Positions 1 through 4,910 of a stretch of DNA of 5,233 nucleotides are shown in pieces. The number at the start of each line of letters is the position of its first letter. Position 1 is the first letter of the stretch. The notes under the pieces are model-generated. The model saw nothing but the letters and a program-made list of their open reading frames with translations, had not been told where the DNA came from and did not search any database. This DNA comes from Deltaproteobacteria bacterium GWA2_55_10 (GTDB lineage Bacteria; Desulfobacterota; GWC2-55-46): contig MGPL01000072.1 of the NCBI GenBank assembly GCA_001797415.1, positions 345 to 5,577 of the forward strand, in the 5' to 3' direction. A program made the position numbers and the translations under genes.

Positions 1-818
1 CACCACGCGGTTATCTCGTCGAGAGTGGCGAACCAGACCCCCGGCGAGTGGGCCCTGGCAACCGCCACCGTCTCCTTTATGGGCGCCTCGAAGTACCTGA
101 ACCGCTCCGGATGAAAGAGGAGGTGGAAGAGTTCGCCCTTCGAATGGACCTTATTGAATATCCGCGTCCAGATGCCCGTAATCAAGGCGCTGTCCTTTAT
201 CCTGAACCTCTCGAAGAGCATCTCGTCATCAGGAGCCGTGATGGGTATCTCCAGGAGCTTGCCTGACCAGGCCGGAAGCGAGATAGACGTGTCCGGGCTC
301 AGTGTGTTATAGAGCGTCTCGAGTTTCCTGACGTGCTCCTCCGAGCGCCTGGAATTATCGAGCGCGTCGTCCCATAGGATTATATCGTTGCTGGTCCAGG
401 CAAACTGGCTTTTGGTGAGCGCCGCCAGCGTGCTGGCGTTATAGCTCAGGTACGGGCACCTGAACCCGTTGACGCGTATGCTCGCTTTCGCGAACGCGCC
501 GTAGCTCCGGTTGACAATATCGCTCTGCTCTTCCAGCGTCTTCATCTTCATGTTGGTATGGAAGTAGCCGTGGGCCGCGAACTCATGGCCCAGGTACCGG
601 AAGCGGTTAAGAAATCCGCGGTGGTTCTCAAGCAGGCTTGCTGTCACGCAAAATGTCACCTTGACTCCGAGAGCCCCGAGGTCCTTCTCAAGGCTGCCCA
701 TCATCTCGGCGAAACGGGATCTGCCGAAAGAGTACCTCATCAGGATCTGCGCGGAACGCTCAATGGAATGCAGCAGGCCCTTGGTCTCTATTATATGATT
801 GATGAATCGAAGCGCCAC
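1..818 (-). CDS. Polysaccharide deacetylase-like (NodB-homology) protein, C-terminus outside window
   Basis: The frame is open from TGA 827-825 (the aminotransferase stop, in the same frame) to base 1, so at least 272 residues, truncated by the window edge. NodB-fold features, numbered from GTG 818: GVKVTFCVTASLLENH (51-66), GHEFAAHGYFHTN (77-89) with the metal-type His83 and His87, GFRCPYLS (118-125), LPAWSG followed by LEIPIT, and LLFHP (233-237). The family acts on acetylated sugars using a metal held by one Asp and two His. The usual Asp motif before the TF strand is missing: the matching place reads RYSFGR (28-33). The enzyme may be inactive, use another ligand or belong to a divergent subfamily. 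The start is uncertain: GTG 818 is six bases after the aminotransferase stop but has no good Shine-Dalgarno; ATG 740 is the alternative. Cytoplasmic by appearance, with no signal peptide. Confidence 0.8.
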   Translation of the reverse strand, partial: MALRFINHIIETKGLLHSIERSAQILMRYSFGRSRFAEMMGSLEKDLGALGVKVTFCVTASLLENHRGFLNRFRYLGHEFAAHGYFHTNMKMKTLEEQSDIVNRSYGAFAKASIRVNGFRCPYLSYNASTLAALTKSQFAWTSNDIILWDDALDNSRRSEEHVRKLETLYNTLSPDTSISLPAWSGKLLEIPITAPDDEMLFERFRIKDSALITGIWTRIFNKVHSKGELFHLLFHPERFRYFEAPIKETVAVARAHSPGVWFATLDEITAW

Positions 819-824
819 CTGTTG

Positions 825-2009
825 TCAGGTGTTCAGTATGATGTCCGCGACCCGCTGCTGCTGCAGACAGGAGAGGCCGGGGTACATGGGAAGCGAGAGT
901 ATAACGGACGAGACCCTTTCGGTTACAGGCAGGTCGCCCATCTTATAGCCAAGGCCCTTATACGCGTTCTGAAGGTGGAGGGGGAGGGGATAGTGGAGGC
1001 CTGTGGCAATGCCCTCTTCCCCGAGGCGCTTCTGAAGGCCGTCCCTGTCCTTTACCCTGATTATGTAAAGATGATAGACGTGTTTTGCGTTCTCCCTCTC
1101 TTCAGGCACGATTACATCGTTCGAGCCGGAGAGGAGCTCCCCGTACGTCCACGCGCATGCGCGGCGCATCTCGTTCCAGCCGGATAGCCGCTTGAGCTTC
1201 ACATCGAGGAAGGCCGCCTGTATGGAGTCGAGCCTGCTGTTGAAGCCCTCTATCTCGTGGTGGTACTTCCTAGACTGCCCGTGGTCGCGGAGCATCTTTA
1301 TCCTGCCGGCGATATCTTTGCTGCCGGTCGTCACGGCTCCTCCGTCACCGCAGGCGCCGAGGTTTTTTCCGGGATAGAAGCTGAAGGCGGCGGCAGCCCC
1401 GAACGCTCCAGCCTTCTTCCAGCCGCCTTCCTTTTTGGAGAAGTATTCGGCCCCATGAGCCTGGCAGGCGTCCTCGACCACTATGAGACCGTATTTGGCC
1501 GCGATCTCAAGTATTGCGTCCATGTCGCACGGCTGTCCATAGAGGTGTACCGGGACCACCGCGGTGACCGGGCTTTTCGTCCTCCTGTCAAAGGGCCTGC
1601 CGTCAGAGGAGATATCGCATCTGGCCTCCAGGTATTCGAGCAGCGACTCCGGGGCCATGTTGAATGTGGCCTCGTCGATATCGATAAACGCGGGTTTCGC
1701 GCCGGACTGGGATATGGCCTCGACCGTGGCGATGAAGGTGTTTGCCACGGTCACAACCGTGTCCCCTGGCTTCACGCCGGAGGCGATGAGGGCGAGCCTG
1801 AGGGCGTCGGTGCCGTTTGCCACGCCGACGCAGTGCTCAGTCCCGCAGAAACGGGCGTAGTTATCTTCAAAAGAGGCCAGCGCCGGGCCGCCGATGAAGC
1901 TTGCCTCGCGTAACGCGTCCCTGAAGACGGACACAAGCTCATCCTCGAGCTCTACATGAGGCGATATCAGGTCGAGAAATGGCGTCTTGAGTGCCTGAGT
2001 CTTATTCAT
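825..2009 (-). CDS. DegT/DnrJ/EryC1/StrS-family PLP-dependent sugar aminotransferase
   Basis: 394 residues, a normal length for this fold-type I family. Cofactor-site features are all visible: NGTDAL at 65-70 (phosphate binding), VVEDACQAHGA at 177-187 (Asp180 facing the pyridine nitrogen) and SFYPGKNLGA at 210-219, where Lys215 forms the internal aldimine with PLP. GDGGA at 221-225 and NSRLDSIQAA at 257-266 are also family signatures. It should transfer an amino group, usually from glutamate, to a keto sugar nucleotide. With the oxidoreductase upstream and the acetyltransferase next to it, the WlbC/WbpE role (3-keto to 3-amino) is the best inference; a QdtB/FdtB-like dTDP-sugar role is an alternative, but no partner 3,4-ketoisomerase is visible. 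ATG 2009 overlaps the acetyltransferase end by eight bases and has a near-consensus Shine-Dalgarno. Confidence 0.94.
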   Translation of the reverse strand: MNKTQALKTPFLDLISPHVELEDELVSVFRDALREASFIGGPALASFEDNYARFCGTEHCVGVANGTDALRLALIASGVKPGDTVVTVANTFIATVEAISQSGAKPAFIDIDEATFNMAPESLLEYLEARCDISSDGRPFDRRTKSPVTAVVPVHLYGQPCDMDAILEIAAKYGLIVVEDACQAHGAEYFSKKEGGWKKAGAFGAAAAFSFYPGKNLGACGDGGAVTTGSKDIAGRIKMLRDHGQSRKYHHEIEGFNSRLDSIQAAFLDVKLKRLSGWNEMRRACAWTYGELLSGSNDVIVPEERENAKHVYHLYIIRVKDRDGLQKRLGEEGIATGLHYPLPLHLQNAYKGLGYKMGDLPVTERVSSVILSLPMYPGLSCLQQQRVADIILNT

Positions 2010-2508
2010 CTGTCAACCTCCTGATCAACTTTGCTGGATTTCCCGCGACTATGGCGTCAGGCGGAACGTCCTTCGTGACCGTGCTGCCCGCGCCGACTAT
2101 CGAGTTTTCCCCGATGGTGATGTTGCTGAGTATGGTCGCGCCGGAGCCTATCGAGGCCCCTTTTTTTACTATGGTCTTTTCGACCTTCCAGTCAGCTTCG
2201 GTCTGGATGCTCCCGTCCCTGTTTACCGACCTTGGATATGCGTCGTTTATGAATGTGACGCCGTGGCCGATGAAGACGCAGTCGTCTATCTCGACGCCCT
2301 CGCAGATAAACGTATGGCTGGAGATCTTGCAGTTCCTGCCCACGCTCGCGTTCTTCTGTATCTCGACGAACGCGCCGATCCTGGTCCCGTCGCCTACCGA
2401 GCATCCGTAGAGGTTTATGAAGCTCGAGAGCCTCACCCCGTCTCCGAGCTTTACGTCTGGCGATATCCTGTTGAAGTCCTTGAGAGCCTCTTGTCCCGTT
2501 CCGCTCAT
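2002..2508 (-). CDS. Left-handed beta-helix sugar N-acetyltransferase (WlbB/WbpD-like)
   Basis: 168 residues. Hexapeptide repeats run through most of the protein (for example IGAFVEI, VGRNCKI, IDDCVFIGHGV, IGSGATI, IGENSIVGAGSTV), the left-handed beta-helix of trimeric acetyl-CoA-dependent transferases. The loop GHGVTFINDAYPR (81-93, with His82 and Asn88) followed by VKKGASIGSGATIL (114-127) resembles WbpD/WlbB-type enzymes, which N-acetylate the 3-amino group of UDP-GlcNAc3NA. The C-terminal AGNPAK (155-160) is typical of the superfamily. It is flanked by the oxidoreductase and aminotransferase that would make its amino-sugar substrate. ATG 2508 overlaps the oxidoreductase stop as ATGA and has GGTGG four bases upstream; the frame stays open upstream but only overlaps the oxidoreductase gene, so a longer start is unlikely. 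The exact sugar is inferred, not shown. Confidence 0.92.
   Translation of the reverse strand: MSGTGQEALKDFNRISPDVKLGDGVRLSSFINLYGCSVGDGTRIGAFVEIQKNASVGRNCKISSHTFICEGVEIDDCVFIGHGVTFINDAYPRSVNRDGSIQTEADWKVEKTIVKKGASIGSGATILSNITIGENSIVGAGSTVTKDVPPDAIVAGNPAKLIRRLTDE
2016..2022 (-). promoter_or_regulatory. Near-consensus Shine-Dalgarno for the aminotransferase
   Basis: AGGAGGT on the minus strand lies six bases from ATG 2009, inside the end of the acetyltransferase gene. It is the strongest ribosome-binding site I see in the window and fixes the aminotransferase start despite its overlap with the preceding gene. Confidence 0.75.
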
Positions 2509-3506
2509 ATTGCCACCATCTTTCCGTCGTGCCTGAGGGACTCGTCGCAGGCCTCGAGCATCCTTACCACGCGAAGGCCGGCCTGTCCGTCGTTGAACGG
2601 CCGCTCGTCTTTCTTTATGCAGTTGAGGAAATATTCGGTCTCGAGCCGGAGGGCCTCTGTCTGGTCGACCTTCGGGGCCCACATGTCCCCAGAGCGGTAA
2701 TTTACAAGGAGGTCGTAGAGGCCTTCCTTCGTCGTCACGTCAACGCCCCTGTCGTAGACCTTTATCTTCTCATCCGAGTCCAGGTCGTTCCAGACGAGCA
2801 TCTTCTTCTCCCCGCCGATGAGCGTGGTCCTGAGCTTGACGGGCGAGAGCCAGTTGACGTTGAAATGCGCGATGATGCTGTTCGGGAAGTAGACCATTAT
2901 GTAGGCTATGTCCTCTTTGGAGTTGATGTGAGCCCTTCCGCTCGCCGCGACGCCGACGGGCTTCTCCTTTATCAGGTAGTCCATTATGGAGAAGTCGTGC
3001 GGCGAGAGGTCCCAGATGACGTTTACGTCGTGCTGGAAGAGGCCCAGGTTGACCCTCGTCGAGTCGTAGTAGTAGAGGTCGCCCAGTACGTCTGCCTCTA
3101 TTATCTCCTTTATCTTCCTTACGGCGCTGGTAAAGAGGAAGGTGTGGTCCACCATTATCTTGAGGTTTTTGCTCTCCGCTATATCTATTAGCTCCTCTGC
3201 CTGGGCGGCCGTCGAGGTGAACGGCTTTTCGACAAAGACATGCTTGTCGTTAAGGAGCGCCGCCTTGGCGAGCTCGTAATGCGTGCTCACGGGCGTTATG
3301 ACCGTCACGATGTCGATGTCGGGCGAGGTCACTATCTCGCGGCTGTCCGACGTGGTCACGATATCGGGATAGTTCTTTCTGACTCTCGCGAGCGCGTTCG
3401 GGTTTTTGTCGCAGACGGCCGCTACCTTGGCCCCGTCGACCAGGTTGAAGTTCCTGACTATGTTCGGGCCCCAATACCCGTATCCTATTACGCCTATCTT
3501 CAGCAT
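2505..3506 (-). CDS. Gfo/Idh/MocA-family NAD(P)-dependent sugar-nucleotide oxidoreductase
   Basis: 333 residues, the usual length of the family. The Rossmann nucleotide-binding motif GVIGYGYWGPNIVRNF is at residues 5-20, the family EKP motif (catalytic-type Lys94) at 93-95, and the WDLSPHD segment at 165-171 supplies the conserved Asp166, His170 and Asp171 of the active site. The C-terminal half is the alpha/beta substrate and oligomerisation domain. Given its neighbours, a likely job is oxidation of a hydroxyl of a UDP- or dTDP-linked sugar to a ketone, as WlbA/WbpB does at C3 of UDP-GlcNAcA; it lacks the AGYIAPRH-type N-terminus I recall for WlbA, so substrate is inferred from context. Start ATG 3506 has TGAGGT seven bases upstream; that Shine-Dalgarno contains the sugar transferase stop TGA, so the genes are ten bases apart and probably translationally coupled. 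Confidence 0.93.
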   Translation of the reverse strand: MLKIGVIGYGYWGPNIVRNFNLVDGAKVAAVCDKNPNALARVRKNYPDIVTTSDSREIVTSPDIDIVTVITPVSTHYELAKAALLNDKHVFVEKPFTSTAAQAEELIDIAESKNLKIMVDHTFLFTSAVRKIKEIIEADVLGDLYYYDSTRVNLGLFQHDVNVIWDLSPHDFSIMDYLIKEKPVGVAASGRAHINSKEDIAYIMVYFPNSIIAHFNVNWLSPVKLRTTLIGGEKKMLVWNDLDSDEKIKVYDRGVDVTTKEGLYDLLVNYRSGDMWAPKVDQTEALRLETEYFLNCIKKDERPFNDGQAGLRVVRMLEACDESLRHDGKMVAI

Positions 3507-3516
3507 GATGTTTACC

Positions 3517-4668
3517 TCAGTATGCGCCCTTGCTCGAGACCATGGAGAAGGGCGTCAGCAGTATTATTTTGATGTCAAGCCAGATGGACCATCTCTCTAT
3601 GTACCTGAGGTCGAGCCGCACCATGTCGTTATATGATGTCATGCTTCGTCCCATTACCTGCCAGAGCCCCGTTACTCCGGGCTTTGCCTCGATGACCCTG
3701 CGCCAGTGCCAGAGGCTGTAGTCCTCAAGCTCGTAGGGTATAGGCGGCCTGGGCCCTACGAGCGACATGTCGCCACGGAGGACGTTGAAGAACTGCGGCA
3801 GCTCATCGAGGCTTGTCTTTCTAAGGAACCTGCCGATCGGAGGGATGCGCGGGTCGTCCTTTATCTTGAAGACCTGCCGCTCTCCGTCCGCCGAGCCGGA
3901 GTACGCCTTGTCCTCGCGTATGAGTTTCTTTACATATTCCGAGTGCAGCTTGTCGTTCGCGCCCTGGTACATGGACCTGAACTTGAGAAAGGTGAACTCG
4001 CGGCCGAACTCTCCTATCCTCTTTTGCTTGTAGAGGACCGGGCCGCGGGAAGTGAGTTTAATAATGACCGCGATGGCAATGAAGAAAGGCGAAAAGAGGA
4101 CGATGCCGAAGAGGCTTCCGATTACATCTATTGCGCGTTTGATAGTCAGCGGCCTCTTCTTAACCTCGTTTCTGCGCTTCAAGTCCGGATAAAGTTCAAA
4201 ATCTACCGGTATGGCGCCGCTTCCGCCGGATTTTTCCGGGAATGCGTGGAAAGTGAGCTTCAAGCCCGCAGCTCCCGTGCCGAGCGCGTCCTCGGCGGAA
4301 AGCCCTGAAAGCACCTTTGTCCTGAGCTGTTCCGTTGCGGACGCCGGCGTCTCTGTAAATATTACGCCGAGTACGTGGTTGTGCCTGTACCAGCCCTTGA
4401 TGTCGACTTCGCGTGTCATCGTACAGATCTTATGGGCCGCGGCTGCGGCTTGTGATGCGGTGACGGAGAGCGCGCCGCCTATATCCACGAGCATCAGGAT
4501 GAAAGGCCTGCCGGTCCGTTCGCTCCTCCTGCGCTCAAGGTAGACCATCTCCTGAAAGTAATCTTCGATGTAGAGGCCCGTATCGTTTTCCCTCAGGAAA
4601 TCGGAACATTTGAAATGAAAGACATTTTTTTTCAGATATCGCCCCGTGCTTTTAAGGAGATCTCTCAT
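3517..4668 (-). CDS. Polyprenyl-phosphate sugar-1-phosphate transferase with N-terminal degenerate GGDEF-like domain
   Basis: The 383-residue product starts the glycan repeat unit by moving a sugar phosphate from a nucleotide sugar to undecaprenyl phosphate at the inner membrane face. The C-terminal half (about 174-383) is a bacterial sugar transferase domain: KRAIDV at 177-182, a hydrophobic segment about 181-204 with the helix-breaking Pro194, KFRSM at 229-233, the catalytic Asp-Glu pair in TSLDELPQ (D288-E289), SLVGPRP at 302-308 and PGVTGLWQV at 330-338. Residues about 31-145 resemble a GGDEF fold (LERRRSERTGRPFILMLVDI; later REVDIKGWYRHNHVLGVIFTE), but the GGDEF signature is absent, so it should not make c-di-GMP. 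Such fusions occur in ExoY/WbaP-like transferases of deltaproteobacteria. ATG 4668 has a good Shine-Dalgarno; TTG 4728 is less likely. The sugar substrate cannot be read from the sequence. It opens the compact operon. Confidence 0.93.
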   Translation of the reverse strand: MRDLLKSTGRYLKKNVFHFKCSDFLRENDTGLYIEDYFQEMVYLERRRSERTGRPFILMLVDIGGALSVTASQAAAAAHKICTMTREVDIKGWYRHNHVLGVIFTETPASATEQLRTKVLSGLSAEDALGTGAAGLKLTFHAFPEKSGGSGAIPVDFELYPDLKRRNEVKKRPLTIKRAIDVIGSLFGIVLFSPFFIAIAVIIKLTSRGPVLYKQKRIGEFGREFTFLKFRSMYQGANDKLHSEYVKKLIREDKAYSGSADGERQVFKIKDDPRIPPIGRFLRKTSLDELPQFFNVLRGDMSLVGPRPPIPYELEDYSLWHWRRVIEAKPGVTGLWQVMGRSMTSYNDMVRLDLRYIERWSIWLDIKIILLTPFSMVSSKGAY

Positions 4669-4672
4669 CTTA

Positions 4673-4678
4673 TCCTCA
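4673..4678 (-). promoter_or_regulatory. Shine-Dalgarno sequence fixing the sugar transferase start
   Basis: TGAGGA on the minus strand, with GAGG five bases from ATG 4668, supports that ATG. A longer in-frame extension from TTG 4728 has no ribosome-binding site and would place the ops-like motif inside the coding region. Confidence 0.7.
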
Positions 4679-4683
4679 TTGGG

Positions 4684-4695
4684 CAGGCTACCGCC
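4684..4695 (-). promoter_or_regulatory. ops-like element (RfaH recruitment/pause site)
   Basis: The minus strand reads GGCGGTAGCCTG. The first nine bases are identical to the E. coli ops element (GGCGGTAGCGTG), and the T and G at positions 11 and 12 also match; only position 10 differs. In E. coli, RfaH binds this sequence in the exposed non-template strand of a paused RNA polymerase. GGC and GCC at positions 1-3 and 8-10 could close a tiny hairpin around GGTA, in line with the hairpin known for ops DNA. It lies 15 bases before the start codon of the first biosynthetic gene and downstream of a RfaH-like gene on the same strand. Confidence 0.75.
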
Positions 4696-4698
4696 GTT

Positions 4699-4715
4699 GA
4701 GGCGCGTGCTGCCCC
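4699..4715 (-). other. Small GC-rich hairpin just upstream of the ops-like motif
   Basis: On the minus strand GGGGC (4715-4711) can pair with GCCTC (4703-4699), five pairs including one G-U, around a 7-base loop. It ends three bases before the ops-like motif. E. coli JUMPstart leaders also have stem-loops before ops, so the arrangement is suggestive, but the stem is short. Confidence 0.3.
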
Positions 4716-4771
4716 TTTGGAAAAGCAATTTTTAGCTGGCATGAAATAAGTCCATCTGCTTTGTTGGCCTC

Positions 4772-4854
4772 AAAGCTCTTCACTGCGGCGTACGTGAAGA
4801 GTACGCCTCATTCCTCGCTCCCCGATTTAACTGGGGCCTCGCATATGGAGCTTT
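4772..4854 (-). ncRNA. Candidate structured leader RNA with pseudoknot potential
   Basis: Read on the minus strand, three pairings combine. A closing helix joins 4854-4848 to 4778-4772 (7 bp, AAAGCTC with GAGCTTT). Inside it, CCCC/GGGG (4836-4833 with 4823-4820) closes a 9-nt loop. A 7-bp hairpin GGCGTAC/GTACGCC (4807-4801 with 4793-4787) has the loop TCTTCAC (4800-4794), and that whole loop is complementary to GTGAAGA at 4783-4777, three bases past the hairpin. This gives an H-type pseudoknot or, alternatively, a competing 8-bp hairpin (4801-4794 with 4783-4776). The pseudoknot strand overlaps the closing helix by two bases, so full pairing of both is not possible at once. I do not recognise a named riboswitch. 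Evidence is complementarity only, without covariation. Confidence 0.4.
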
Positions 4855-4870
4855 TTTAGCAGCCTGACCC

Positions 4871-4882
4871 AAAATCGATTTT
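4871..4882. repeat. Perfect 12-bp AT-rich palindrome
   Basis: AAAATCGATTTT reads the same on both strands. It lies about 30 bases after the stop of the RfaH-like gene, in the AT-rich first part of the leader. It could be an operator half-site pair, an AT-rich promoter-proximal element or chance; nothing else in the sequence decides. Confidence 0.4.
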
Positions 4883-4888
4883 TTCAGC

Positions 4889-4902
4889 AAGCGTTAACAC
4901 TT
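4889..4902. repeat. Imperfect 14-bp inverted repeat centred on GTTAAC
   Basis: The plus-strand sequence AAGCGTTAACACTT is an inverted repeat with one mismatched pair around a perfect GTTAAC core. It is next to a run of seven A (T in the transcript) just past the stop of the RfaH-like gene. The stem is too AT-rich and short to be a good intrinsic terminator; it may be an operator or chance. Confidence 0.3.
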
Positions 4903-4910
4903 AAAAAAAC

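Larger units (their letters stand above)
4669..4910 (-). promoter_or_regulatory. Non-coding leader between RfaH-like gene and sugar transferase
   Basis: These 242 bases carry no convincing ORF. In transcription order they hold a T-run directly after the upstream stop codon, two AT-rich palindromes (4889-4902 and 4871-4882), a candidate structured RNA (4854-4772), a small GC hairpin (4715-4699), an ops-like motif (4695-4684) and a Shine-Dalgarno sequence (4678-4673). All other gene junctions here are 10 bases or less, so a leader this long is likely to be regulatory. I found no -35/-10 pair good enough to name, and cannot tell whether it has its own promoter or is read through from the upstream gene. 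Confidence 0.7.

Noticed and set aside
2509..2682. N-terminal extension of the acetyltransferase to 2682
   Set aside because: The extra residues are arginine-rich shadow sequence over the end of the oxidoreductase gene. ATG 2508 forms a standard ATGA overlap with a ribosome-binding site.
558..4543. Several long plus-strand open frames (for example 558-1187, 1257-1913, 2529-3191, 3706-4308)
   Set aside because: Each lies antisense to a minus-strand gene with clear family motifs, and their translations show no recognisable domain. Long antisense frames are expected from GC-rich codon use.
4669..4728. Longer sugar transferase starting at TTG 4728
   Set aside because: No Shine-Dalgarno precedes the TTG, the added 20 residues show no family similarity, and the ops-like site would be coding. 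ATG 4668 has a well-spaced GAGG.
4817..4857. Plus-strand terminator-like pattern: GCTCC (4817-4821) pairing with GGAGC (4847-4851) followed by six T
   Set aside because: There is no plus-strand gene upstream that it could terminate. The same bases are better explained as arms of the minus-strand leader fold, although a bidirectional role cannot be excluded.
4740..4910. Sigma-70 or sigma-54 promoter in the leader
   Set aside because: I looked for -35/-10 and -24/-12 pairs on the minus strand. Candidates such as TTGCTG or TTGGGT have wrong spacing or no matching partner box.
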